Source: Anianabacter salinae (GTDB lineage Bacteria > Pseudomonadota > Alphaproteobacteria > Rhodobacterales > Rhodobacteraceae). Taken from it: a DNA stretch of 64,000 nucleotides. A program made the translations under genes and the position numbers. The stretch's first letter is position 1; every line of letters starts with the position of its first letter. Where the stretch lies: positions 1 through 64,000 of the forward strand of contig NZ_JAHQZS010000007.1 of assembly GCF_019061145.1 (NCBI RefSeq). The letters run 5' to 3'. Under the pieces are notes generated by a model. It was not told where the DNA came from and ran no database searches. It saw nothing but the letters and a program-made list of their open reading frames with translations. This document shows, piece after piece, positions 26,267 to 36,654 of this stretch.

Positions 26267-27012
26267 TTACCGCTTGCAGTCCAGAACGTCCTGCAGCGCC
26301 GCGGCCTCTGCCACCTCCGCCGTCTCGATCGTCCCGCCAGCCAGGCGCGAGGCCATCACCCGGGCCCAGCCCGCATCCAGCGTGATCATCTCGGGCCCCG
26401 CGCCGCAATCGCGCAAGCCCCCCGCGATGGCGGGATCACCGATGCGGTGGTTGGTCAGGCCGTCGGCGGCCGCGATCTCGCGCAGCGCGCCGTCCTCGAA
26501 CCGCCAGACCCGCAGCACCCGCGCCAGATGCGGGCGGTCGACATAGGCGATCTCGACCCGCCCGTCGCCGTCGAGGTCCGCAGCGCCCACCGGCGCCAGC
26601 CAGCGATGGGTCTGGCCGATATGCGGTGTCGCGGCGACAAGTCCGGTCTCGTCATAGACCGACAGGCGCGCGCCGCGCGCGATGTCGGTCTCGACCGCGA
26701 TCACCTCGGGCGCACCGTCAAGGTCCAGATCGGCAAGGCGCGGCGCGACATCCTCGAACACCCGGCTCTCGGGCAGCACCAGCCGCCGCCGCGTGCCGTT
26801 CGACAGGGTCAGCACCAGCGTGCCCCATTCGACCGCATCGCCAAGGATGCCGTGGTCGTAGCGCGTCGTGGGGTCGGCATAGTCGGCGGCGGTGATGGTC
26901 TGGGCGTCCCCGGCCGAGGCCAGACCGCCCACCACAAGCGCCGCCAGCACCGCAGCGCCGCGGGCGCGCGGCCGCCAGAGGAGGCAACGCAGACGCGGCG
27001 CCCCCGCAGGCA

Positions 27013-27013
<1 letters not shown>
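26267..27013 (-). CDS. Exported FG-GAP/VCBS-repeat protein
   Basis: A 248-residue protein with an N-terminal hydrophobic export segment (about residues 12-30). Two FG-GAP-like repeats recur as calcium-binding DLDLDGAPEVIAVE and DLDGDGRVEIAYVD. A terminal Cys in LDCKR may pair with the Cys in LRDCG. Such folds form beta-propeller blades; function is unknown. The ATG shares one base with the stop of the upstream ferredoxin gene (TGATG), so the two are translationally coupled. Confidence 0.8.
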
Positions 27014-27951
<938 letters not shown>

Positions 27952-27960
27952 TCAGGCATT

Positions 27961-27982
27961 ATCCCCCCAAGATCGGGGGGAT
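27961..27982. terminator. 8-bp perfect hairpin downstream of the DnaE2 remnant
   Basis: ATCCCCCC-AAGATC-GGGGGGAT forms a perfect stem in the 204-bp space between the remnant and tRNA-Leu. There is no U-tract. The rest of this space shows nothing else I can support. Confidence 0.45.
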
Positions 27983-28116
27983 TACCGTGCACAGATCGGC
28001 CCATATGCGCCACACCGGGCGTCGCCACCGCAGGATCCATGCGGTCAGCACGACATCAGGCTTCGGACATGGCCAAGAGCCATATCCCGCATTCATTCGA
28101 CAAGGCAGGGGAGTTT

Positions 28117-28203
28117 TGGTGCGGTCGAGAAGACTCGAACTTCCACGGGAGTTACCCCACAGCGACCTCAACGCTGCGCGTCTACCAATTCCGCCACGAC
28201 CGC
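28117..28203 (-). tRNA. tRNA-Leu (GAG)
   Basis: The 87-nt minus-strand sequence folds as a class II tRNA. The acceptor stem is GCGGTCG / CGACCGC, the D-loop contains AATTGGTAGACGC, and the anticodon stem CAGCG/CGCTG holds loop TTGAGGT, giving anticodon GAG. A long variable arm (TGGGGTAACTCCCG) and T-loop GTTCGAGTC follow. The discriminator A and CCA are encoded. Confidence 0.96.
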
Positions 28204-28312
28204 ACGCCGTGAAGTGAGGGGTGTCTAGCGACTAGCCGCAGCGATGCCAAGGGGGATTTGCAGGAATTTCGCGGCAGATTGCCGGAGCCTGAATGCAGGC
28301 TCCGGCCTGACG

Positions 28313-29914
28313 CTATTGGCTGACCTTGAACGTCGGCAAGGCCGCAACCGGAGCCTTGCTTTCGGCAGGCGCCTGGACAATTGTTCCAGACCCGCCGGTC
28401 AGCGCCGCGCGGATCAGGTCGGGGCGTTCGGTGACCGTCGGGGCGAAGACGCGGGTGGCGCCGTTCTCGACCGCGTCGAGGCTGGCAAAGTACCAGTCCT
28501 GCGCAAGGTCCTGCCGTTTCGCAAGGCCGATGCCCTGGTGCAGGTGGTGCCCGACCAACTCGCCGTAGGCCCCTTCTCCCAGCACCACGAGCAGAAGCGC
28601 CGAGCCCAGCGCGATCCCTGTGTCATCGCTCTGGTAGCCATAGCCCAGGCAGATGCGCGAGGTCAGGGTCAGCTCGGACGGGTCCTTGCCGCTGGACAGG
28701 ATGAAGCTGCCGACCTGCTGGATCACCTCGGGGCGCGGCTTGAGCGACGTCGCCGCCACGCTGTCCTTCATCGCCGCGCCGTAGGCGCTGCAAAGTTGCG
28801 CCACCTGATCGCGGGTGACCTGCAGGCCGGCCGCCGTCTGGTTGCCTTCCTCGATGGAATAGGTCCGCGCAAGGCAGAACTGTTCGTTCAACACGAGGTT
28901 GGTGTCGTTGATGCGGTCGATGGTGGTGAAGCCGCCGTTGGCATTGGTGACCAGGCTGACGCGGCCGCAATGGCTGGACAGCGCGGTTTGCGCGGCGGCC
29001 GCCCCGAAGGTCGGCAGCCCTCCTGCCCCCGGCAGCGACGGCAAGCCGCCCGCCACGGAGAGCGTCGTGTCGCCGCTGTCCTGCTCGGGTGCGGGCGCCG
29101 GTGCCGCGACCATTACGGTGCAGCTGCCGCCCATGCAGTCGAAATCATCGGGTCCGGGGTCCGCCATCAGAAGATCGTTGCGGCGATAGCCATCGGGCGT
29201 CGAGGCAAAGACCAGCGACTTGCACTGGACCGCGCTGCACCAGAAGCTCGACCCGGCGAAGGACGTGTCGAGGATGTAGTCGTTGTTGCCGTCGCCGTTC
29301 AGGTCGGCAAGCTGGATGAACCCCGCGCGCTGAAGAAGCTGTTCCGCCGAGGGGTCCGAGCTGTCCGCGATCTCGTCGATGGCGTCCGAGACCTCGATCG
29401 GCAGACCGGCATAACCCACACCGCCGCGCGACGAACCGCCCCCGGCCATCACCTTGTACTGATCCTTGAGCAGCGCCTTGGCGCCCTGCGGATCGCGCGA
29501 GATCAGGCGCATCGCATCGGGCGCGCCTGACTGGCCGCGGGTGTAGGCGGTGACAAGCACGTTGCGTTCGAACTCGGTCAGTTGCCCGGTCGCGGGCAGC
29601 TCCATGAAGGCCTGGTATTGCGAGATCGCCGCGCGGCTGGTCGGGCCAAGCGCGCCGTCCGGGGTGCCCGCAGGGAAGCCGAAGTAGTTGAGCGAAGTCT
29701 GCACCTGGCGGTTCTGCTCTCGCGTCGCGCTGGCAACGCCGGTCGAGCGGTAGACGGTGCGCGTGCGCGGATTGTTGGCGTTCATCATGGCGCCGCCGAT
29801 AATTCCGCCGATGATGCCTCCCACGATTTCACCCTGGGCGAAGACGGGGGCGGCGGGCGCGGCGGAAAGCGCCGCAGCAAAAGAGGCGGACAACAGGTAT
29901 TTGCGAGCGAACAT
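28313..29914 (-). CDS. Secreted peptidoglycan-binding domain protein
   Basis: A 533-residue exported protein. Signal peptide about 1-27 (MFARKYLLSASFAAALSAAP...), then a glycine-zipper-like GGIIGGIIGGAMM and a peptidoglycan-binding_1 domain (NRQVQTSLNYFGFPAGTPDG...LGPTSRAAISQYQAFM, about 65-110). A long C-terminal part follows with LADLNGDGNNDYILD, a VCBS/EF-like segment, and several Cys residues. It probably associates with the murein layer; no enzymatic motif is seen. The ATG at 29914 is preferred over GTG 29962 because it begins the signal peptide. Confidence 0.82.
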   Translation of the reverse strand: MFARKYLLSASFAAALSAAPAAPVFAQGEIVGGIIGGIIGGAMMNANNPRTRTVYRSTGVASATREQNRQVQTSLNYFGFPAGTPDGALGPTSRAAISQYQAFMELPATGQLTEFERNVLVTAYTRGQSGAPDAMRLISRDPQGAKALLKDQYKVMAGGGSSRGGVGYAGLPIEVSDAIDEIADSSDPSAEQLLQRAGFIQLADLNGDGNNDYILDTSFAGSSFWCSAVQCKSLVFASTPDGYRRNDLLMADPGPDDFDCMGGSCTVMVAAPAPAPEQDSGDTTLSVAGGLPSLPGAGGLPTFGAAAAQTALSSHCGRVSLVTNANGGFTTIDRINDTNLVLNEQFCLARTYSIEEGNQTAAGLQVTRDQVAQLCSAYGAAMKDSVAATSLKPRPEVIQQVGSFILSSGKDPSELTLTSRICLGYGYQSDDTGIALGSALLLVVLGEGAYGELVGHHLHQGIGLAKRQDLAQDWYFASLDAVENGATRVFAPTVTERPDLIRAALTGGSGTIVQAPAESKAPVAALPTFKVSQ

Positions 29915-30051
29915 GGGAAATCTCCAGAAAGACGGGCCGAGCACTGGCGCGAAGCGTAGCACAATTCAGGGGTGTGTCTTCCGCGACGGCATCCTCAGGA
30001 AGCATTTTCCGCGGATTCCATCCTGTCGGCGCCGCAATGGCGTGCGCCCGA

Positions 30052-30591
30052 TCAGCGATCCGTGCTGCCCTCGGCGGCAATCGGCGCTGATCCGGACAAT
30101 CGGCGCAAAGGGCGGAACAAACCGATTCGGCGCAGCTCGGGCGCGAAGATCAGCGCCAGCCCGGCCCCGATCACCGCCCACCCGGCTTCTGGCGTGTCGG
30201 GCAGCAGCGCCCGGCTCAGCGTGCGGCCGGGCAGGAAGTTGAACAGCCCGGCGATTAGCAGCCCCTTCCAGTAGAGGTTCTGCATGATGACCCGGTGCAG
30301 CCGCACGTTCCCGGCAAGGATCGCGCGCATCGCACGCCACAGCGACCATAGCACCAGAACCGCAAGCAGGTGGATCGGCGACACCGGGCCGATGACGCCG
30401 AAATTGCCGATGGCGAAGGAACTGAGTGCCGTGAAGGCCATCGCCGCGACCCATACATAGCCGAGCGACTTGTGCAGCCTGTCCCTGCGCGGGCGCAGGA
30501 TCGCCATCGGACCCAGCACGAGGGCAAGCGTCGCGGCGGCGGTGTGAAGCTGGATGTGCAGCGGAGCGTCGAGAAGCGGATCGAAGGTCAT
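30052..30591 (-). CDS. DUF2306 membrane protein
   Basis: A 179-residue protein with about four to five helices and family features HIQLHTAAATLALVLGPMAI, RLHKSLGYVWVAAMAFTALSSF and RLHRVIMQNLYWKGLLIAGL (residues 12-31, 38-59, 96-116), with regularly placed His residues near the membrane. DUF2306 proteins are uncharacterised. It is transcribed divergently from a LytTR-domain membrane regulator 100 bp away, and LytTR regulators often work with an adjacent membrane partner, so it may be the regulated or signalling partner. Confidence 0.8.
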   Translation of the reverse strand: MTFDPLLDAPLHIQLHTAAATLALVLGPMAILRPRRDRLHKSLGYVWVAAMAFTALSSFAIGNFGVIGPVSPIHLLAVLVLWSLWRAMRAILAGNVRLHRVIMQNLYWKGLLIAGLFNFLPGRTLSRALLPDTPEAGWAVIGAGLALIFAPELRRIGLFRPLRRLSGSAPIAAEGSTDR

Positions 30592-30691
30592 GGGCGCGGT
30601 CCTTTCTTGGCAATGGCCGTGTCGATGCCTATCCATGGGGCGCGCGCCTCGATCCTTGCCAGCGCGCCTGCGTGAAAGGAGACGCCAAGTC

Positions 30692-31474
30692 GTGAGCCGC
30701 CGCCCCCCGCATCACGCGCTTCGCGAGATACGGTCCCATTTCGCCCATCCGGCGACCTGGGCCGTGATGCTGGCCATCGCGGCGCTTCTGGCGATTCTGG
30801 GCCCCTTCGGCACAGGAGACAGCCTGCGGGCGGTCCCGCGCCTTGCCTTCTGGTCGGCGCATGTCGCGGTCAACTATGTCATCGGCTACGCGGTGAACCG
30901 GCTGCTGCAGGGCGGTCCCTTGCAGGGCGTGCCACACTGGATGGCCCTTGCCGTGGCGAACCTGTGCACGGGCCTTGCGATCTGTGCCGGGGTCTTCGTC
31001 ATCAACTGGGCCGCGCTTGGCTATGTCCCGGGCCGCGCCGAGGCCGCCGGGTTCTTCGGCACCGTCCTTGTGATCGCGCTGATCGTGTCGGGGGTGATGG
31101 AGATGCTGGCGCGCACCCTGGTCGCGGCGGACCCGAGCGGGGAAGACCGGGACAGCACGCCGCCGATCCTCGACCGTCTTGCGTTCGACAAGCGCGGCGC
31201 GCTGGTGGCACTTTCGGCCGAGGATCATTACGTCCGGGTGACGACGACAGCGGGGGAAGATCTGGTGCTGATGCGCTTCGGAGACGCGGTGAAGGAAGTG
31301 GGCGCGACGAACGGGCTGCAGGTCCACCGCGCGCACTGGGTGGCGGTGGCCGAAATCCGCGCCGCCCGCCGCGAGGGAGAGCGTGCCGTCCTGACCCTGT
31401 CCACCGGCGCCGAGGTGCCGGTCAGCCGCGCCAATGTGCCCCGGATACGGGAGGCGGGGCTTCTGCCCCGCTGA
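30692..31474 (+). CDS. Membrane-anchored LytTR-family transcription regulator
   Basis: A 260-residue protein. The N-terminal part has about four membrane helices (from [17 protein letters not shown] to [15 protein letters not shown]). The C-terminal domain (about 165-258) is Lyt[41 protein letters not shown] and [13 protein letters not shown]. It binds DNA while tethered to the membrane. The start is GTG at 30692 with AAAGGAG upstream; longer in-frame starts give a low-complexity leader. lipB begins 6 bp after its stop. Confidence 0.87.
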   Translation: MSRRPPHHALREIRSHFAHPATWAVMLAIAALLAILGPFGTGDSLRAVPRLAFWSAHVAVNYVIGYAVNRLLQGGPLQGVPHWMALAVANLCTGLAICAGVFVINWAALGYVPGRAEAAGFFGTVLVIALIVSGVMEMLARTLVAADPSGEDRDSTPPILDRLAFDKRGALVALSAEDHYVRVTTTAGEDLVLMRFGDAVKEVGATNGLQVHRAHWVAVAEIRAARREGERAVLTLSTGAEVPVSRANVPRIREAGLLPR

Positions 31475-31479
31475 CGGCC

Positions 31480-32124
31480 ATGACCGAATGGATCACGTCG
31501 CAGGCCCTAGTGCCCTACGAGGATGCCTTGCACCGGATGGAGGCGCGCGCCGCCGACATCGCCGAGGGCCGCGCGGATGAAGCGATCTGGCTGCTGGAAC
31601 ACCCGCCGCTCTATACCGCCGGAACCTCTGCCCGGCCCGAAGACCTGACCGACCCGGACCGCTTTCCGGTGCATCAGGCGCGGCGCGGCGGGCAATACAC
31701 CTATCACGGTCCCGGCCAGCGCGTGGCCTATGTCATGCTCGATGTCGGCAAGCGCGGCCGCGACGTGCGCCGCTTCGTGCAGGATCTCGAGGCCTGGGTG
31801 ATCGCCGCACTGGCCGAGTTCAACGTCGACGGCCATATCCGCGAGGGCCGCGTCGGGGTCTGGGTGGAACGCCCGGACAAGCCGCCAATGCCGGACGGCA
31901 GCCTGCGCGAGGACAAGATCGCCGCCATCGGCATCCGCCTGCGCAAATGGGTGTCGTTCCACGGCCTGTCGATCAACGTCGAGCCGGACCTGTCGCATTT
32001 CGACGGCATCGTGCCCTGCGGCATCCGCGAGCATGGCGTGACATCGCTGGTCGATCTTGGCCTTCCGGTCACGATGGAAGACCTCGACGTAGCCCTCAAG
32101 CGCAGCTTCGGGCAGGTGTTCTGA
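31480..32124 (+). CDS. lipB: Octanoyltransferase LipB
   Basis: Transfers octanoyl from acyl carrier protein to lipoyl domains, the first step of lipoate synthesis for the 2-oxoacid dehydrogenases and glycine cleavage. The 214-residue enzyme has [32 protein letters not shown] (the RGG-x-TYHGPGQ signature), [20 protein letters not shown] with its catalytic Lys, and VPCGI with the catalytic Cys. ATG at 31480 follows the LytTR stop by 5 bp. Confidence 0.97.
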   Translation: MTEWITSQALVPYEDALHRMEARAADIAEGRADEAIWLLEHPPLYTAGTSARPEDLTDPDRFPVHQARRGGQYTYHGPGQRVAYVMLDVGKRGRDVRRFVQDLEAWVIAALAEFNVDGHIREGRVGVWVERPDKPPMPDGSLREDKIAAIGIRLRKWVSFHGLSINVEPDLSHFDGIVPCGIREHGVTSLVDLGLPVTMEDLDVALKRSFGQVF

Positions 32125-32127
32125 GGG

Positions 32128-32580
32128 TCAGCCAAGGTCCTTGCGCATCGTCGCCATGCCGCCCCGGCGCGACAGTTCTTCATACCCGGCGCTGAGATAG
32201 GCACGGTGCGCGGGCGCGTTGTCCGTCTCGACCTTGAGCGTCACCGAAAGCGCGTCCAGCCCCCGCGCCGCGTCTTCCACAAGCGCGGTCATCTCGGCCC
32301 CTGCCCCGCCGCGCGCCTCTGGCGCGATGTAGACATAGGTCAGGTGCCGCACCTCGGGGCCGATCCCGACGCGCAGGGCGAAAAAGCCGACAGGATCGGT
32401 CCCGTCGAGGACATAAAACGACGCATCTCCCGGCTCGTTCAGCCACTTCTCCTGCCATTCGAGCGGGTCGAACGGGTGCTTTGCGTTGGGGTTCACGAGG
32501 GCAAGCTCGGCCGCGTCCGTCAGCATCTCGGACAGGGTGACCAACTCGAACGGGGCGTTCTGGCGCAGCGTCAGGGGCAT
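32128..32580 (-). CDS. GNAT-family N-acetyltransferase
   Basis: A 150-residue acetyltransferase. Motif A lies in HLTYVYIAPEARGGAGAEMTALVEDAA (about 80-105), and the C-terminal DNAPAHRAYLSAGYEELSRR matches the GNAT motif B pattern N-xx-A-xxx-Y-xx-x-GF. The acetyl acceptor is unknown. It lies 51 bp beyond fdsD on the same strand and could be read through from the formate dehydrogenase operon. It converges with lipB, 3 bp apart. Confidence 0.87.
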   Translation of the reverse strand: MPLTLRQNAPFELVTLSEMLTDAAELALVNPNAKHPFDPLEWQEKWLNEPGDASFYVLDGTDPVGFFALRVGIGPEVRHLTYVYIAPEARGGAGAEMTALVEDAARGLDALSVTLKVETDNAPAHRAYLSAGYEELSRRGGMATMRKDLG

Positions 32581-32631
32581 GGCGGGGAGGTGCCACAGCG
32601 CGGCCGCCCGGTGCAACCCCCGCAGGCGCGG

Positions 32632-32838
32632 TCAGGCGATCAGCTTCACCGCCCGGATCACCACACTGTCCAGCCCGTCGCCGCCTTGCGCGACATGCTC
32701 TGCAAGCTGCTGGCGCATCCGCGGTTCCCAGAAATCCCGGATGTGGTCGCCCACCTTCTCGGGCGCGTCCACGTTCGGCTGCGTCTTGAAGAACGTGGCG
32801 ATCTGGTTGGCCATGCGGACCATCTTGTCAGGCGACAT
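32632..32838 (-). CDS. fdsD: Formate dehydrogenase delta subunit FdsD
   Basis: A 68-residue protein, MSPDKMVRMANQIATFFKTQ at the start, then HIRDFWEPRMRQQLAEHV, matching the FdsD family. FdsD is needed for assembly or activity of the NAD-linked molybdenum formate dehydrogenase, although it is small and cofactor-free. It overlaps the fdhD gene by 11 bp and is the last operon gene. Confidence 0.93.
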   Translation of the reverse strand: MSPDKMVRMANQIATFFKTQPNVDAPEKVGDHIRDFWEPRMRQQLAEHVAQGGDGLDSVVIRAVKLIA

Positions 32839-33649
32839 CAAGGGCCTCGTCGGTGATGCGGTGGGGATGGGAATAGACATCGAAGCCGCCTTGGCGCGCG
32901 AAAGCCGCCAGCGTGATCCTTGATGTCTCGGCGACACGCACCGCCTGCGCCGTGGGCGCCGAAACGGCGATCAACGCGGGCACGCCCGCCACCGCGCATT
33001 TCTGCACCAGTTCCACCGACAGCCGAGAGGTCATCACCGCCGCGCCGTTGGCAGGGTCGATCCCCTGCGCGGCCAGCGCACCGATCAGCTTGTCGAGCGC
33101 GTTGTGGCGGCCGACATCCTCGCGCACCAGAACCATGCCCCGGCCCGGCATCAGGAATCCCGCCGCGTGGGTCGCATGGGTCACATCGTGCAGCGCCTGG
33201 TGCGGGCGCAAGGCATCCGTCGCCCCTGCCACCTCTCGCCGCGTCAGGCGCAAACCGTCGCCTGCGATGCGCGGCACCGGGCGCAAGGCCTGCTCGAGGC
33301 TGTCGATCCCGCACAGCCCGCAGCCCACCGGCCCGGCCATGCTGCGCCGCCGGTCCGCCAGCGCATCGGCGCGGTCCTCGGTCAGCCAGAACCGCGCCTC
33401 GATCCCCTGCGGATGGGTCACGATCTCGAACCCCTCGATCTGCGCGGGGTCGGTGATCGCCCCTTCGGTCAGCGCAAAGCCATGGGCGAAATCCGCGATG
33501 TCCGCCGGGGTCGCCATCATCACCGCCTGCGCGGTGCCGTTGAAGACGATCGCCACCGGCGTTTCCTCAAGCAGCGTGCGATGCACGGCAAGCGTGCCGT
33601 CCTTGCGGTGCGACCATCCGGGCGCGCTGAAGGTGGGCGCGGCGGACAT
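32828..33649 (-). CDS. fdsC: Formate dehydrogenase accessory sulfurtransferase FdhD (FdsC)
   Basis: The 273-residue protein is the FdhD/FdsC chaperone, which in Rhodobacter capsulatus binds and sulfurates bis-MGD cofactor before insertion into FdsA. The conserved CGLCG motif is present (GPVGCGLCGID, about residue 110), with RPHQALHDVTHATHAAGF and VREDVGRHNALDKLIG. It starts 4 bp after fdsA and overlaps fdsD. Confidence 0.95.
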   Translation of the reverse strand: MSAAPTFSAPGWSHRKDGTLAVHRTLLEETPVAIVFNGTAQAVMMATPADIADFAHGFALTEGAITDPAQIEGFEIVTHPQGIEARFWLTEDRADALADRRRSMAGPVGCGLCGIDSLEQALRPVPRIAGDGLRLTRREVAGATDALRPHQALHDVTHATHAAGFLMPGRGMVLVREDVGRHNALDKLIGALAAQGIDPANGAAVMTSRLSVELVQKCAVAGVPALIAVSAPTAQAVRVAETSRITLAAFARQGGFDVYSHPHRITDEALDVA

Positions 33650-33653
33650 GACG

Positions 33654-36551
33654 CTACTCCGCCGCAGGCAGGATGCGGCGGGCCATCTCTGCCTGCGCGG
33701 CATAGTCCTCCTGCCAGCCGGTCGGCCCGTTCGAAGGCGCGACCTGCACCGCCGTCACCTTGTATTCCGGGCAGTTCGTCGCCCAGTCCGAATAATCGGT
33801 GGTGATGACGTTCGCCTGCGTGTCGGGGTGGTGAAAGGTCGTATAGACCACGCCGGGGCTGACCTTGTCGGTCACTGTCGCCCGCAGCGTCGTCTCGCCC
33901 GAGCGCGAAGCCAGCCGCACCCAGTCACCATCGTTCACACCCCGGTTCTCGGCGTCATGGGGATGGATCTCCAGCAGATCCTCCTGGTGCCAGACGACGT
34001 TGTCGGTGCGACGTGTCTGCGCGCCGACGTTGTATTGCGACAGGATGCGCCCAGTGGTCAGCAGCAGCGGAAAGCGCGGGCCGGTGCGTTCGTCCGTGGC
34101 GACGTATTCCGTCACGATGAACCGCCCCTTGCCGCGCACGAAGCCGTCGACGTGCATCAGCGGCGTGCCCTCGGGGTGCGCCTCGTTGCAGGGCCACTGA
34201 ACGCTGCCCTTTTCTTCGAGCATGGCGTAGTTGACCCCGGCGAAGGATGGCGTGGTCGCGGCGATCTCGTCCATGATCTGGCTGGGGTGGGTATAGCTCC
34301 AGCCGCCGCCCATAGCGTTCGCCAGCGCTTGCGTCACTTCCCAGTCTTCATACCCGTTGCGCGGCGCCATCACCTTGCGCACGCGGTTGATGCGACGCTC
34401 GGCATTGGTGAAAGTCCCGTCCTTCTCGAGGAAGGTGGAACCCGGCAGGAACACATGCGCGTAGTTCGCGGTCTCGTTCAGGAACAGGTCATGGACGATA
34501 ACGCATTCCATCGCCGCAAGCCCGGCGGCGACATGCTTGGTGTCGGGGTCCGACTGCAGGATATCCTCGCCCTGACAATACAGGCCCTTGAAGGTGCCAT
34601 CGACAGCGGCATCGAGCATGTTGGGAATGCGCAGGCCCGGCTCTGGGTCGATCTCGACGCCCCAGGCCTGCTTGAAGATGTCGCGCACCTCGGCGCCCTT
34701 CACATGGCGGTAGCCCGGCAATTCATGCGGGAACGATCCCATGTCGCAGGAGCCCTGCACGTTGTTCTGGCCGCGCAGCGGGTTCACGCCGACGCCCTTG
34801 CGCCCGATGTTGCCGGTCAGCATGGCGAGGTTGGCGATGGCCATCACGGTGGTCGAACCCTGGCTGTGCTCGGTGACGCCAAGGCCGTAGTAGATCGCGC
34901 CATTGCCTCCCGTGGCGAACAGCCGCGCGGCGGCGCGCATCTCGGCCGCCGGCACGCCCGTCAGCATCTCGGTCGCCTCGGGGCTGTGGCGCGCGTCGCT
35001 GACGAACTCGGCATAGACCTGGAACTCGTCCCAGTCGCAGCGCTCGCGGATGAACGCCTCGTCCATCAGCCCCTCGGTCACGATGACATGCGCCAGCGCG
35101 GTCACGACGGCGACATTGGTGCCCGGGCGGAGCGGCAGGTGATGGGAAGCGGCGACATGCGCCGATTTCACCAGATCAATGCGGCGCGGGTCGATCACGA
35201 TCAGCCTGGCCCCGGCGCGCAGGCGCTTCTTCAGGCGCGAGGCAAAGACCGGGTGCCCGTCCGTCGGGTTCGCGCCGATCACGATCACGACGTCGGTGTG
35301 TTCCACGCTGTCGAAATCCTGCGTGCCCGCAGAGGTGCCAAAGGTCTGGCCCAGCCCGTACCCGGTGGGCGAATGGCAGACCCGCGCACAGGTGTCGGTG
35401 TTGTTGTTGCCGAAGACCGCCCGCGTCAGCTTCTGGACAAGATAGGTTTCCTCGTTCGTGCAGCGGCTTGAGGTTATGACGCCGATGGACTTCTTGCCGT
35501 ATTTGTCCTGAAGCCCGCGCAGTCGGTCGGCGGCAAAGCCAAGCGCCTCGTCCCAGGACACTTCGCGCCACGGCTCGTCAACGCGGTCACGGATCATCGG
35601 CGACAGGATGCGATCCTTGTGGCTGGCATAGCCATAGGCAAAGCGGCCCTTCACGCAGGAATGCCCGCGATTGGCCTTGCCGTGCTTGTAGGGCACCATC
35701 CGCACCAGTTGGTCGCCCTGCAACTCTGCCTTGAAGGAACAGCCCACGCCGCAATAGGCGCAGGTCGTCACGACCGAGCGGTCGGGCGTGCCCATCTCGA
35801 TCACCGATTTTTCCTGCAAGGTCGCGGTCGGGCAGGCCTGAACGCAAGCGCCGCAGGACACGCAATCGGAGCCGAGGAAGTTGTCCCCCGCCTCGCCCGC
35901 CGACACCCGGCTGTCGAAACCGCGCCCCGAGATCGTCAGCGCGAAGGTGCCTTGCACCTCTTCGCAGGCCCGCACGCAGCGGTTGCAGACGATGCACTTG
36001 GACGGATCATAGGTGAAATACGGGTTGCTGTCGTCCTTGGGCAGCCATTCGGGATTGGCCTGCCCCGAGGTGTCGCGCGGCGCGAAATGGTTCGACAGCG
36101 CGCCGCCCTCGGGGGCTGCATAGCGAACGTCGCGCAGGCCAACGGCCCCCGCCATGTCCTGCAATTCGCAATCGCCGTTGGCCGAGCAGGTCAGGCAATC
36201 CAGCGGATGGTCGGAGATATACAGCTCCATCACCCCGCGCCGGATCTTCTTGACCTTGGACGACTGGGTCCGGACCACCATCCCCTCGGCCACCGGCGTC
36301 GTGCAGGAGGCAGGCGTGCCGCGCCGCCCCTCGATCTCGACCACGCACAGACGGCACGACCCGAACGCCTCAAGATTGTCCGAGGCGCACAGTTTCGGAA
36401 CCCCGATCCCGGCCTCGGCGGCGGCGCGCATCACGCTGGTGCCTTCGGGCACCGTCACCGCGAACCCGTCGATGGTCAGCGTCACCGGCGCGCCTTCGCG
36501 CGCAGGCGTGCCCATATCGCGGTCGTCCCAAGGTATGATGAAGTCCTTCAT
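33654..36551 (-). CDS. fdsA: NAD-dependent formate dehydrogenase alpha subunit (Mo-bis-MGD)
   Basis: Catalytic subunit oxidising formate to CO2 in the cytoplasm; 965 residues, as in R. capsulatus FdsA. The N-terminal 2Fe-2S domain (LCASDNLEAFGSCRLCVVEI) is followed by HPLDCLTCSANGDCELQ, two 4Fe-4S motifs (CIVCNRCVRACEE and CVSCGACVQACP), and the 4Fe-4S site of the catalytic domain (TCAYCGVGCSFK). The active site is cysteine, not selenocysteine: ARVCHSPTGYGLGQ (about residue 385). ATG at 36551 is chosen (MKDFIIPWDD); GGAAG lies upstream. Electrons pass to FdsBG and NAD+. Confidence 0.97.
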   Translation of the reverse strand: MKDFIIPWDDRDMGTPAREGAPVTLTIDGFAVTVPEGTSVMRAAAEAGIGVPKLCASDNLEAFGSCRLCVVEIEGRRGTPASCTTPVAEGMVVRTQSSKVKKIRRGVMELYISDHPLDCLTCSANGDCELQDMAGAVGLRDVRYAAPEGGALSNHFAPRDTSGQANPEWLPKDDSNPYFTYDPSKCIVCNRCVRACEEVQGTFALTISGRGFDSRVSAGEAGDNFLGSDCVSCGACVQACPTATLQEKSVIEMGTPDRSVVTTCAYCGVGCSFKAELQGDQLVRMVPYKHGKANRGHSCVKGRFAYGYASHKDRILSPMIRDRVDEPWREVSWDEALGFAADRLRGLQDKYGKKSIGVITSSRCTNEETYLVQKLTRAVFGNNNTDTCARVCHSPTGYGLGQTFGTSAGTQDFDSVEHTDVVIVIGANPTDGHPVFASRLKKRLRAGARLIVIDPRRIDLVKSAHVAASHHLPLRPGTNVAVVTALAHVIVTEGLMDEAFIRERCDWDEFQVYAEFVSDARHSPEATEMLTGVPAAEMRAAARLFATGGNGAIYYGLGVTEHSQGSTTVMAIANLAMLTGNIGRKGVGVNPLRGQNNVQGSCDMGSFPHELPGYRHVKGAEVRDIFKQAWGVEIDPEPGLRIPNMLDAAVDGTFKGLYCQGEDILQSDPDTKHVAAGLAAMECVIVHDLFLNETANYAHVFLPGSTFLEKDGTFTNAERRINRVRKVMAPRNGYEDWEVTQALANAMGGGWSYTHPSQIMDEIAATTPSFAGVNYAMLEEKGSVQWPCNEAHPEGTPLMHVDGFVRGKGRFIVTEYVATDERTGPRFPLLLTTGRILSQYNVGAQTRRTDNVVWHQEDLLEIHPHDAENRGVNDGDWVRLASRSGETTLRATVTDKVSPGVVYTTFHHPDTQANVITTDYSDWATNCPEYKVTAVQVAPSNGPTGWQEDYAAQAEMARRILPAAE

Positions 36552-36595
36552 GCGTCCATCTTCCAATTCTTCTTTGCCCAAATACGCGCGGGGGT

Positions 36596-36616
36596 CCGGG
36601 GGGCGCAGCCCCCCGG
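36596..36616. repeat. 9-bp perfect GC hairpin between fdsB and fdsA
   Basis: CCGGGGGGC-GCA-GCCCCCCGG forms a very stable stem in the 103-bp fdsB-fdsA gap, preceded by TTTGCCCAAATACGCGCGGGGGT and followed by a smaller CGCCGCC/GGCGGCG repeat. It resembles the intergenic motif at 26170-26200. It may stabilise the upstream fdsGB message or be a mobile palindromic element. Confidence 0.6.
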
Positions 36617-36654
36617 CCGGTCGCCGCCGCAGGCGGCGAGACCTTGCACCCGCC

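Noticed and set aside
32913-35471. 852-codon plus-strand open frame antisense to fdsA and fdhD
   Set aside because: The opposite strand encodes unambiguous iron-sulfur and molybdenum motifs; the long frame follows from high third-position GC.
33654-36551. Selenocysteine formate dehydrogenase
   Set aside because: The active-site codon encodes Cys (ARVCHSP) and no in-frame TGA is present.
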